Assembly: GCF_028769735.1 (NCBI RefSeq)
Contig: NC_088170.1
Coordinates: 51,617,585 to 51,681,584 of the forward strand
Direction of reading: 5' to 3'
DNA length: 64,000 bases
Source: Zonotrichia leucophrys gambelii
Taxonomy: Eukaryota; Chordata; Aves; Passeriformes; Passerellidae
A program made the position numbers and the translations under genes. Positions 1 to 11,783 of the stretch are shown here, piece after piece. The stretch's first letter is position 1, and each line of letters begins with the position of its first letter. The notes beneath the pieces are model-generated. The model made no database searches. It saw only the letters and a program-made list of their open reading frames with translations, and was not told the origin of the DNA.

Positions 1-2251
1 AATTTCAGAAAGATTTTGAAATTTATCTCATCATATGAATGTTTAACTATTTCTATTGGTCAATCTCGAGATCAACATACAAAATATCCTTCCTTGTGTC
101 TGGAGAGAAGTATGATCATCACAGCTGCTACGACTCTTTATGTTCTTTGGGCAATCTTAGCTGGTTTCCTTCACTGTGCTTCAAAAGACCCAATGTTGAA
201 CCCGTGTAAATATTGCAGATCGATAAGAGAATCCCAACCACAGTTATGTAAGTGCTTAAAAGTTAATTGTTTCACCAGAGCATCATGTATTTTGATAAAG
301 TAGAAGTTGGGCATTTTTTAGGTGTGAGGGTAATTACTCCTAAGTAAGACTGGCAGAATTCACCCAAAAGATCTCCTGAGACAGCTTTGCAAATGAGACA
401 TGATGATATTGCATCCACCTTGCAGATGGCTGTGGTGTGAAGTGCTAAACCAATGTCTAGCAAGGTTAGGAGTAGACTGTGTATCACACAGCATTTTATA
501 TTGCTGAATACCTGTACTATTAGACACCAGCTTAAAACTCCTTATAGAATCAGTGAAGACAAAGAGACTAGGTAATGCCATCTACTTTGTGCATTTAATT
601 TAGGGTATAAACTACCTTGTAAAGATTCTTTACTCTCCAGCAACCACAGACAAATATTCCACAACTAGATTAGATGGGATACTTACTATTCAGCAGATAA
701 AAATTTTTCATGATCTCTATGATAGAGTTTTTAAGTTCTTCTTTGATGCAGCCACCAAAATGTAGTAGTGGTTTGGCCATTGATATATTTATATTTACTA
801 ACTGAATATTGAAAGCAAAATTGTTTAACACTTAGGATGAAATTAGATTGAAACTATGCAATTGTGTTTTATTTGATAATTCATCTCACATATCAGTAAC
901 ATTTTGATTTAATCATATTATATAGCTCTATATAAGATAAATTTCTGTGACTTATTTTCTTGTCCCAATCATTTAAGAACCACTGTGAAGAAGAATATTG
1001 AACTATAAAAATACATTTTTGTAGGTGTGTTTTCTGTGTCAGATGAAAGCTTTTGGCATGTCTCATGTGTCCAGTATAAGTGTTACCTCTCAGTGTGAGA
1101 ACTGAATCAAAATCAGCAGGAAATAGAAAACTTGCAATAAGAAAAGCTGTCAGGAACAAAGCAAACCAATAACAATTGACCAGTAGCTAATGAAAATGGA
1201 TGGAAAAAAGGAAAAGAAAGAATTGAAAAAAGAAGATTGCTCATACTAAGGATAAATAATGAAGTAGCACTGTTTATCTTCATTTGGCTACCTATCTTAA
1301 AGGATAAACCCCCAGTGCTGACGCTGTAAAGAAAGAGAAAATGTGCACCCTTTCTAAAAGGGTTCTTGGTCTGTATGCAACATTGCCTCCTGCTGCAGAA
1401 TCTTCTACTGTCTCTCTTCTTTTTCTACATTAAAAGTTATTTTTTCCGTATGTATTACAGACACCTTATAAAAAATCCAAAAAAATCCAAAAAACCCAAA
1501 CTGCAAACTAAATAGCTGAGCAAACAGGAAGATTTTTTGGGTTTGTTTTTTATTTTGCAGTTTGAAAAAAAAAATAAAGGTAGTTCAGCTCACAGACAAT
1601 TTTGTAAATTTCCTTTTATCTATTTCATTTTTAAAATTTTTCACCTTTCTTATCATTCTAAAGCTTTTTATGATTATAATAAAGTAAAAATATGTTTTCT
1701 TTGTCTTTTAAACTGAGCATACTCTTCCAAACATGTCATTTAGCACTTCTTCAGTTATTTTGGGTGCCAAGACCCACAGGAAAATCTGCAATTTTGCTTT
1801 TCCTTGCTTTATAATTTTATGGCTGCAAAAGATAAGTAGAAAAGGTAAACAATTGAATCACATACTTTTATAATCCACCAGCTGCTATAGAATTCCTGCA
1901 GCACCTTTCTGTTATTGCTATGCTCTTACTATTTTTTCCTGATTTTAAATGACAATCTGCGATCACAAAAATTAAGGCATAAACAACATTTGAAATACGT
2001 CACCTCTTGCTCAAATATATATAAGAAGAAAAAGTGCACTATAAACTAATATTCCTGTAGAAACAGGGCATCTTCCTTTAATTGCTCTAAAAATGTAATT
2101 ATTCTTGCAATGACAGGAAAATGCCACTACCTAGGATTTATGATCCATATCCAAAGACCTGCTGGACAGATCTCAGTGGTTTATGCTAGGTGAAAAACAG
2201 GTCCAAAACATGGTTTAATCATGACTTTTTCTCCAAAAACCTTGAGGGCCT
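1..2251. other. AT-rich unique sequence, no gene recognised
   Basis: I see no gene, RNA gene or recognisable transposon here. The longest reading frame (16-303, plus strand, 95 codons) has no domain I recognise and no splice or promoter context. Short A-rich and T-rich tracts lie around 1470-1570 and are low complexity. Confidence 0.6.
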
Positions 2252-2377
2252 TGTCCTTGTGCTGATTTTTGGTTGGGATAGAGCTACTTCTCCTCATAAT
2301 AGCTACTGTGGTCTATCAGGGGGAATGAGTGAATATCTGGGTAGTTCTTAGTTGTCAGCTGGGGTTAAACCATGACA
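2252..2377 (+). mobile_element. Internally deleted retroviral LTR (ERVL-like, avian)
   Basis: The left end begins TGTCC and runs into a GGTTGGGATAGAG-type block followed by a CTCATAATAGCT-type block. The right end carries GCTGGGGTTAAACCATGACA. Both ends resemble the start and end of a well-known avian endogenous retrovirus LTR family, as I remember it. The full LTR of that family is several hundred bases; only about 126 bases remain, so the middle (promoter and polyadenylation parts) is missing. I could not find a convincing flanking target duplication. The plus orientation follows from the terminal TG at the left and CA at the right. The exact family name needs a repeat-library search. Confidence 0.65.
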
Positions 2378-5300
2378 TCCTTGACAACTCAAAAATTAAA
2401 CAGGTTTGTCTAATAACTGTTTTGAGATCATAATAAAATGATCACCACAAAATGCTTCTGCTTAAGTACAGGATAGATATCTATTCTCAGTGGAAAACCG
2501 AAATCACAAAAATGTTATTTTTGACATACTGGGAATATGTTATCAGTTATTATCAAATCTTTTTTATAATCACTTTTAAAAAGTAAAAATAAGCATCTGT
2601 TAAAATATGGCTACTCTTGATGTATGATTCATCTCGCCTATATTTTGCTGTTAAATTCACATATTTCTGCTCCTAGTGCCACAATGTAGGTTGTTCCAGA
2701 GCCTCAAGAAGCTACATTCAAAAGATCATTCATCCTACCAAAGAGACATAGGTTAGGAAAGTATGAATCAAGATCTGGAAGTACCTGTGTGGCTTTGTCT
2801 ACTTTGGAAGGAAGACAGATAAGCAGCTGACACAACAATGCAATGGCTAAGATGTGACCTGATGCTATTTCAAGTGCCTGTTCTGCACTCCCATGAGAAT
2901 CAGATTTAGCAATATATTTTAGATGATACACATACATGGGTCAACCCCTGTATCCTAGTTTAAAGAAATTGATTGGTTTTGATTTGAAATCCTCTCTGGA
3001 TGGATCATTACTTCATTTATATTTCATTTACAATTTAATGTTAATGCTTGCAGCTACTGACTTTTCAATACGTAGATTTCTTCTTTCTCAGATTCAAAAA
3101 TGTATGTCTTGATCATTCACATGCAGTTGTAAATGATGCAATTTTCTCCTAGATTTATGCTTCAAAGTTTAGTGTTTCATCCATTTACTTATGACCTGCA
3201 TTACATTGTATGGCAACTGCTGCTGTTTTATAAAATAGTGATCTTTAAAATCATATTATCTGGCATTATATGAAGAAGATAGTGTTATTAATATGGCAAG
3301 TGATAGTTTGCTAGCAGTAATTGAATGAAAACTGATTTCTTACTTTATTTCTGAAAGATAGCTCTAGGTTTTTGTTTATGACCATAAATCAAAATATTTC
3401 AAGAAATCCATGAAAATATTGTACTGTAAAAACTTCATAAAACCCAGCACAGATAGTTTGCAGTTTTCCTAAGTCAATAAAATAGTTTTCTGGTTCTCCT
3501 CTGATCTACTGTATCAAGACAATAAAATCTCACACAGAAATTCCCTCATTCAACCACTATCTTCTGCTTAGCTTTAGGGCATAGCTTTATGACATCCAGC
3601 TTCGATTTAATGTGGTCTGACTTACAACAAAACAAAACAAAGCAAATCCCCAAAGATATTTAACTTTAGACTGAACTTCAAGGATAAAATCATTAGTTCA
3701 GTGGAACAAACCGGACTTTTGCCACTGATGTCTTTCAGATTGTTATATCTACAGAGAAGATTTTGACATGCATGAAACCACGTCCCAAGTCTGAGAATCA
3801 AACAATGAAACTTTTATGGTGGAACCAAATTGGTTCAAAAAGCTGCTTTCTAATTCCTTCTAATTATCAGTATGTCTGATATATAATTTATATATCAGAC
3901 ATACTGATAATTCTTCTGTAATACCCTCTTAATCACTGAAATTATATAGTGAAAATTAATAGTGGCTTTTAAAACTGCAGAAGAACATCAGCTTTTACTA
4001 AATTTCATAAGGCTTTACTATACTAGCTGACTTATACAACACTGTGTTTTCAGCTGCTAATGAAACATACTCAGTATTTTTAAGCAAGATGTTTTGAGAC
4101 AATTTTTCTTTGCCTTTCCTATGCTCTGTTTAGTGAAAATTGATTTTCCTCTACAGAGTTTCTAATGAACTGGAAGACAAACTATCTTCCTTTATCTACC
4201 TTTCTCTTCTATATAGTACATTAGCACTCTCAAATTACATGTAGATATATGTAGTGCAAAAATATTATTTTAATTGAATTCAGAAAGGTTCAGAAACCAT
4301 TTTAAACAACAGAAAATAGATACAGTTACCTTTTTCTTTAAACATAATTATTCTAATCCTATATTAATTGTTAAAATTCAATGACTACTACTTTGGATGT
4401 AACATTTTTATTCCCTACATCAGCCAGCATTGAGGATATTTTTGTTCTGTACCACAAACAATTCTGTAGTGCAGACATATGAGTTTATATTGCTAACTCA
4501 GATAGTATTTGCAAAACATCATGAGCAGTCTGGATCTCAGTGAGGCACAAATGATCAGACAAGCTACACAAGAAATGCTGAATCCTGAGCTGTCACAAAA
4601 TATAGAGGGATGTATCCCAGCTCACTGTTTTAGCTCTTGCCTTATATATTGGCTTCAAACAAGCAACATGGCAAGGGCAAGTGGGTGTAAAGAGATAACA
4701 GCAAAGCAAATCTACTTACTGGTGTAGGATCTGTATGAAAATAATCTCAATAGTATTTTCAGAAGTCAATGCTGTCAAGAAATACAAATTTCGTCTGTTA
4801 TTTAATGTGAAGAAAACACTGAAATTTCCAGAAAATGGAAATTCCAAAAAAGCTTAAGTTTGTAATGCAGTCAAAATTTTATGTATTTATTGGGAGAACT
4901 TAATCCTAGCCTGAAAATATGGACAGACATCACTTCCTGAATTGCTCTAATGGTAAATAAAATCAAAACACTAATAAATATTAAATGGAGCAAAGAAGAT
5001 TCAAACTTTAATTTTAATAAACTTCAGTATATTATTCACCTCAAATAAAACAAAAAAGTGGAGATTGGAAACCTAATTGTATTTCTGTATTTTTTGAGAG
5101 AGAAACTTCAAAGTAGAACAAAGATTTTTGGGGACAAACCCCAAAGAAACAGAAAATATATTGCTAAGGAAAATCAGAGTCCTGAAGACAAGTACTGCTG
5201 TGTTAGTTTCATGTGTACTTCAACAGTCAGAACAATACCTGATAGAGCATGTCAGTGTAGGAGATCTTCATGAAACCAATTCCAGGCACATAAAATTATC

Positions 5301-8300
5301 ATTTTTTAATCGAAATTCTGGATGACAAGTACTGAATTTTGAAACAAAGGAAATGGATTTATTTAAGTTTTAGTTGGTTTTCTTCAATTTTTCTCTGCTT
5401 TTCACAGTAACAGGAATATGATAGACTAATATTTGAATATCTTGAACATTTCTGATGCTATTAACTAGTCACTTCAAGAAAAGAAATGACCATGCTTACC
5501 CTCTGTGTCTATCTAAAAAGCATGTATCAAGAACTTTCAGAAAATGGCTACTTGAACTTTGTCCTAATGGGATTTTTTTTCTAACCAGAGAACACAATTT
5601 GTTTTTAGACAAACAGGAGTTCCATATTATTGCCAGTGTGAAGTCAGTGCTGTGCAAATGCAGGAGGAGTACCTTTTAGCACCTTGAGTATTTAAAATAT
5701 TGCCAATGTTGTGCAGTTGTGCACACACGTGTTGTGCAGTGTACACACTTCCACAGTTAGGCACTTTTTTAAGGCAGTAGACATTGTCAAGATTACAGGA
5801 TTAACACTAGGTTCCTGAGGTCCTTCTACTTCTTTTGTCAGTCCTAATGCTTGAAGAATTAATTATTAAATTTCCTAAGAAAACAGGTTAAGATATTAAA
5901 CTTGAATTTTAACTTTCAACACATGCATGTAGTTTAGTTTACAGATTTTCTACTTAATTAAAAAATCATCAGTACATAAATTCCATTATGTTGTGCTTAG
6001 ATTTATTCAACAAAGCTTCAACCACTCATTAGAAAGTGAAAAGACCAAAATTCTAGCCTGCAATACATTTAGTGCCAGGAATTCAAAATATGCCATTACT
6101 AGATCCAAGGACAACTTTAAGAGGTTAAAATCCATGAATCACCACCATAGCAGGGATCCCATGTCCATCAGAATTTGCACATGGAAATGATAATTTGAAT
6201 AAGCATATCTAGTTATAACATTTTTGAAAGACAAAAAACTTATGTAAATCCTCTTCCTAGAATTCATCAAAACACTTCATATGCATTAGATGAAGAATAA
6301 ATTCTTTGGAAAAATAATATATTTAACATCAGTCTTCATATTAGCAACTCGAGGCTTGAAACAACATGAAATTGTTCACACCATAAGAGTACTAAGTAAA
6401 CTACTTGGATGAACAACTGCTCTACAGATTCATCCTTTAATGCACTTTCCATTTGGCTGTTCAGAAATAGATTTATTGTAATTAACATAAAATAAGAAAA
6501 GAAAAAAAATTGTGTGTCAATTTTCCAATTAAGAAAACAAGCACTCTTCCAAACTCCCTTTTTTCTTGAAAATGTTCTGAAATTCTGTGCCATAATCTTC
6601 TGTAATCTCAGTGATGGATACAAAGTTGTCAAAGATAAAGACAGAGAGAAAGAAATGTGTTTGGAAGTCATACAACAGTTTTCACACCAGCATCCATGGA
6701 GTTTTTTTCCCTAAAATGAATGAGAGCTGCTTGCAGTATTTCTACAAGCTTTGCCAGACCAGAGTATAAATGTGCTTATGTTACAGTCAGGCAGACAAGA
6801 GGTGAGGTATAAAGAAAAACCTTATGCTTTATTGGACAACATGATTTATTGATTTCTAGAAAAAATGATAAAAATAAGAAAAGGGAGAAGCAAAAAGTAA
6901 CGAAGACTCAGAAGCTTGGAAAAAATGTTCTCGCTCTCTCAATATTAGAAACTTGTGACTGTCTTGCTATAAAGAGTTTCCTGTGTGTTTGGGTGAATAA
7001 TCTGAAATAAATAGTTACTAGACTAACCAGTAATAGCTGTTGGGATTTTTTAAAAATTTAATACAAACTTACACACTTTTTATTACTTCTTTAAAAATCA
7101 GTCAACATCACATCCATGTGTGGGAAATATCTCTGAAATCAGGACAAATTGCTTGACTCTGTCCTCTTCTTTCTTAGCATTTTGTTTTGTGAAACAATTA
7201 ATATCACTCTCATATAGTATCATGGACTACATAAGCAACATACCTTGTTCCTCCTCTTCCATTATAACATCACTTACAACTTATTCTACTATTTTGATAT
7301 TCAGAATTTTGATTCTAAAAACAATTGCAACAGTTTTAAGTTCATTCTCTGAGCATTATCCAGCAAACAAATCATTGGAAAATTTGGGAGCAGAAACACA
7401 AAGTAGTTTACAAATGGTATAATGGAGTTTATTTTAAAATGTAAATTAAGATTTGATCTTTTTTAAGTGTGCAATTTACTTTTTATATTTTTTGCACAAT
7501 TCATTTTGAGAACTACACAGCAGTTATGAGTCAAAATTTACCAACTTTTTTATTTTTCAGTTGTTTCATTGTAAATTTTAGAGACTTTTTTGTGAAGAAA
7601 AAACAGTCTGTTTAATTTTGGCATAGATGCTTCTTTTTCTAATACCCAGAAACTTCAAGTATTAGTAACTAAAAAAAATATATATTGTTCTTCTACACAG
7701 TAATGAGACCTCTTCATGAAAAAATACCAATGTTTTGGGTTTTTTGCCTGTTTTGGGGACAAATTTAGCATTTGTTGTTAGTTTTCTAGTTTAGATTTAT
7801 TGAACAGGATCCAATGCAAAATGTTTTCAAACACTGAGGCTTGAAATTCTTTGAATTTGACAATATTGAAACTGGTGCAAGAAAAAAAAAAGGATATACA
7901 GAATATTCTCACAGACTACTGAGATTTTTGGATAAAATATCTTCCATAACGCAATACAAAACCACATTTTTTTATTCAGGATCCCAATTGTTCTGTTATT
8001 CAGAAAGAAGCTTTGTTAGGTCAGATGCCTTCAGCAATAATCATTGCCTGTTTCAGCATCAGCAAAGGCTGCACAATTCCTGTGGCCATAAAGGCTTTAC
8101 AGTATTGCAGTTAACAGGAAAGGTTAACCACAAGGTTTTAACAAATTTGCTATAACCATTGTGTTTGCTGTTGTACATCATCAAATACTGAAGAGCTTTC
8201 TACCCAAGGCAATGCTGTTGGCAGATTTGGGATGGCAGACAAGTGACTTAAAGTGTAAAAAAATAACATCATGCAACATGAGTGACCTATACAACAGAAA

Positions 8301-9465
8301 TTTAATATTTGTAAGATAAAAGTCTTTTGTTTCACCAGGCTGTGGATTCACTGAAGGACACAATTTAGAGGCTATCATGGGAAAGAGAAACAGATCCGTG
8401 TTGCAAATAGTGACACTAAACAGTTCAACATTTATGTATTTTTAACTACACTGATATGACACTCATAGCTGAAAAATATTCAGCTGTCTATTCCGTTCAT
8501 TGAAAATATCTGTGAAATTTAATGCATACATACTCCATATTATTGCATATTTATGCTAATAACTATTGCATAATTCTATATTAATCAATACACGAAATCA
8601 GTCTGGCTTAATCTTCATCTGTACTTCAATGTCTTGCCTCATGAAGTGTAAGACAGAAGCCTGCATGACACTGACATGTTCAGTTCAAAGGGACCGTGCT
8701 AGTCCTCTTTAACAGCAAGGAATGCTAATAGAATTAAGAGTTAATCATTAACAGCTTTTTAATAGGGTCAACTGCAACTATGGAATGGGAAGAAGAATAT
8801 ACTTAGGGGATAGCACATTGCAATCAGCCATGTATTAGAGCATCAGCAAGGAGCATTCACCAAAGTGATTGAACAACAGAATTTTGCTGAAGTGTCCACA
8901 ATTCCTTCTGTGCAGAGGCTTTTTGATAAATCCTTAGATCAGTTTGACCCTTGACACTTTTCACTTGAAATTGCAGTTTATAAGAAGAATACTAAACATT
9001 TTATCACTTTCTATTTTTTTTTAGTTGAAAATATTATTTTAACATTTGAGATGCAATATCATGGTGCTGGCTTGCATACTTTTTAGCATATACTCAGAGA
9101 ATGGAAGGATTTTTTTTAAAGTATTTAAGACTTTCCATTTGTTTAGAGTTGAAATTTGATGAATTGATGAAAATGGAGAGCCATAAAAGGAAGAATAAAA
9201 GGAAGGAAAAGTGAAAATTTAAAAACTAAGCTTAATAATGGTAGGTTATTATTATAGCTGATTTTTCCTCTTTTGCCTTTCATTTTATGAAAAAGTATGC
9301 ATTAGCAAATGTCTCTAGTGTGTCCTTGGTTTTCTGAAAAAGTTACTATAAATAGATTGTACTTCAATGTTGTTCCTGAAGTTGAGTTTGATACCTTAGG
9401 TTTTAAGTTTTTCTGTTCTGCTTCAGCAGCTTTAGCTTTATATTAAGGGTTACTAGGATCTTTTC
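2378..9465. other. AT-rich unique sequence, no gene recognised
   Basis: Apart from the hairpin at 3862-3912, nothing is recognisable. Open frames here are 111 codons or fewer (6336-6671 minus, 7841-8155 plus, 7120-7422 plus) and are rich in F, L, S and K, as expected of translated AT-rich DNA. A GTTGTGCA-type motif recurs at 5707-5746. No LINE or LTR ends were seen. Confidence 0.55.
3862..3912. repeat. Perfect 25-bp inverted repeat with 1-nt loop
   Basis: The left arm 3862-3886 and the right arm 3888-3912 are exact reverse complements, separated by a single T at 3887. The arms begin AATTATCAGTATG and the right arm ends CATACTGATAATT. The pairing stops abruptly outside the arms. Such a tight perfect palindrome can extrude as a cruciform. 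It carries no flanking TA duplication or transposon body, so a fold-back template-switch origin is as likely as a MITE. Confidence 0.9.
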
Positions 9466-9775
9466 ACAGGGTGATGAAGACGAAACAATCCTATTCTAGC
9501 TGGAGACTCAAGGGCAATATCTTCAAACTTCAGGCCAAAAGCATAAACAGCTTGAAAAGAGGAGGGCAGGCAAGCAAGGGGAATGAAACTTCATAATTTG
9601 AAGGTATTAATTGAACAATTAACTCCTACATGCAAACTAAAACTTAAAAAAATGTGAGAACTAATGACCATGCCCTCTTTTGCTTCCATCTTGGAGCCAT
9701 CTGGGCAGAGCCACGGCTGTGGCTCTGGTGCTGCCAGGGTGTGGCCTTTGAAGTCACTTCAATAAATATCCACTT
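9466..9775 (+). mobile_element. Retroviral LTR (avian ERV), with polyadenylation signal
   Basis: The block from about 9466 (GATGAAGACGAAACAATCC) through GAGGAGGGCAGGCAAGCAAG, CTTCCATCTTGGAGCCATCT and AGAGCCACGGCTGTGGCTCT to the AATAAA at 9761-9766 resembles a passerine LTR family that I recall. AATAAA shortly before the right end fits the R-U5 part of an LTR read on the plus strand. A small stem (9707-9714 with 9719-9726) lies just upstream. Exact ends were not resolved, and no target duplication or internal retroviral genes were found, so this is probably a solo or truncated LTR. Confidence 0.6.
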
Positions 9776-11602
9776 TACTTGGCTACCAGATCAAAAGAAT
9801 CTAGCAATCTGTTTTACAAATTCAGGATAACCAGTGGCTGGTTAAATGAGGTTATTGAGTATTCCACTATGTTCTTGGGACTCTGTTCTCAAGTTCTTAT
9901 TTAAATGGTAGACATTAGGTAAATAAGTAAACGTGTTTATCTGTACTACCTTTTCAGTCCTATGCCGTTTACAAGGATTATTCAGGTAATTAAAATGCTG
10001 TGTGTTCTTAAGTAACATGTAGAGTCTGAGTTTAATCTTTGCTTTCAATACTCAAGTGGCTGCTGAAAGAAGATTTTGGGTTTACATTATTCTAAAAAGT
10101 AGTGAGTAGTGGCAACTTTAATCCTGGATTAATCCTGAATCCTAATTCAAAAGAAAAAAAATAAAGGCAAAATAGAGGCCCACAATGCTCTTGATATAAC
10201 TGTCTTGAAAAATACCTCTGTGCAAGATACCAGATCCACACAGCAATCCATTCCTCTGTTTTACCCTTTTGACTTTGCAGGTGAGGTTAAGCATTCATAA
10301 TAACTTAATCTGCTCTTGCAGTTCCTTTTTCTTTTTTTCATTCTTTGGATAAGCAAACTGACTAAAGGAGATTTACAGTTAGGTAGCCTTGGTCTCAAAC
10401 TGCTGAAAGTTATTAAATATAAACTTACTTTTTCTATCCTCTTTTGTGGACCAGTGATCAGAATAATTGAGCTTCATGAGCAGAAGGTGTCTGTATTCTT
10501 GTCTCCTAAATTCATGGATGTTCCAGCTAGTAGAACATTATTCATCAGAATATTTTGGACAGTAGTATTAATCTAAGAACAATGATTATTTTCAAAATTT
10601 ATTACCGGCAGAGTGCGCATCCTAAAAATATTGTAGTTTAATAAGTAAAGCTGTAAAGGTTGGAAGATAGAAAGTGGGAAGCATTGGTTTAACACTGAAG
10701 AGCAGTAGCTCCCTGCTAAGGAAAGGATTTTGTAGGCATTAGGTCATCAATGTGTTCTGGAAAAAAAAAAAAAAGAAATGAGAATCAGTACTTTTATATT
10801 TCCTAGCCATGGAAGGGTACTTCTTTATAAAGAATAACAGACTGGAGTGTTATAGTAATAAGAAAAGTGAAAATACATGGGATTAATTAAATTAGTTAAA
10901 AGACAGTGCAATGATTGTGTATAATGATATCTGAGGCAATTGGAAGTGACCATTAAAATGCCTGGAATAACAGATGCTTAGGCCTGAAAATGATCAATAA
11001 CATGACTCTGAGACAGCTGGTTTCATTAATTGAAGAAATTAGCTAACTGGTTAGGAACTTGCTTCAGTTAGATCAATTAAAAACAACTAATTGAATAAAA
11101 AGAAAATTGTGCTTCATTGGTTCAAATAAAATAAGCTTAGTAAAAGATTTAAGAAGTCACAGATGGGTGTCTAATTAATAACAGCAACAATGACAAGAAA
11201 GGTCTTTAGTGGTTAAATGAGGAAAAAGGAGTTTGAGCAGACATGAGGGATTGAGTGCATTGAGGGCAGATACCTGAGGACCTTGGGGTAAGAGGTAAGG
11301 GTTAGGTTAATTGAAATCTATTGGATCAGACTATAGAGGAAGTGAATGGCTGTTTCTTGTGCAGCATTTGGGCTAGCTCCTCATCTACTTGTCCAAGAAA
11401 ACAGGATTTGGGAATATGTGTCACAAAAATAATGAGGCCTGTTTAAAATATCTGGTAGGGTGCAAAAAAGTAAATGCGGACACCATCAGTTTCTAACTGG
11501 TAAAATATGATCCAGAAAACTTCATACCATGGATTTCCTAGGAGCACTAAAATTAAATAAAAATTTTCACTTTGGTGTGAAAGCTGCCTAAAACATAGAA
11601 AA
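9776..11602. other. Unique sequence, no gene recognised
   Basis: The only sizeable frame (10316-10576 plus, 86 codons) is hydrophobic and shows no recognised domain. A run of As at about 10760-10774 is simple low complexity. No repeat family was recognised. Confidence 0.55.
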
Positions 11603-11783
11603 AGCTCCAGTGAGAGCTTAAAGAAGCCTGCCAGTACCTAAAGGGGGCTGCAAGAGAGCTGAAAAGGGATTTTTTAAAGGTTGTGTAACAGCCTGGTCCA
11701 GTGAAAGGTCTTACTGTCCAAGGCAGCAGGACTTGGAACTAAATGATCTTTAAAGTCCCTCCCAAACTAAACCATTCTATGAC
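11603..11783 (+). mobile_element. CR1 LINE 3' end, internally deleted
   Basis: The left part matches the CR1 segment with CCAGTACCTAAAGGGGGCT and AAGAGAGCTG. The right part is the CR1 terminal segment: AGCCTGGTCCAGTG, then GGACTTGGAACTAAATGATC, then AAACCATTCTATGA. In typical avian CR1 elements these two blocks are separated by roughly 200 bases or more. Here they are joined near 11690, so an internal stretch has been deleted. CR1 is the dominant LINE of birds, and nearly all copies are 5'-truncated like this one. No coding capacity remains. Confidence 0.85.

Noticed and set aside
1497..1564. Inverted match CAAACTGCAAA / TTTGCAGTTTG
   Set aside because: It sits in A- and T-rich low-complexity DNA with a 46-base loop, so chance is likely.
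6336..6671. 111-codon minus-strand frame
   Set aside because: F/S/L-rich, with no domain and no gene signals. Consistent with chance in AT-rich DNA.
11290..11310. Telomere-like GGGTTAGG
   Set aside because: Only about one and a half units, with no array.
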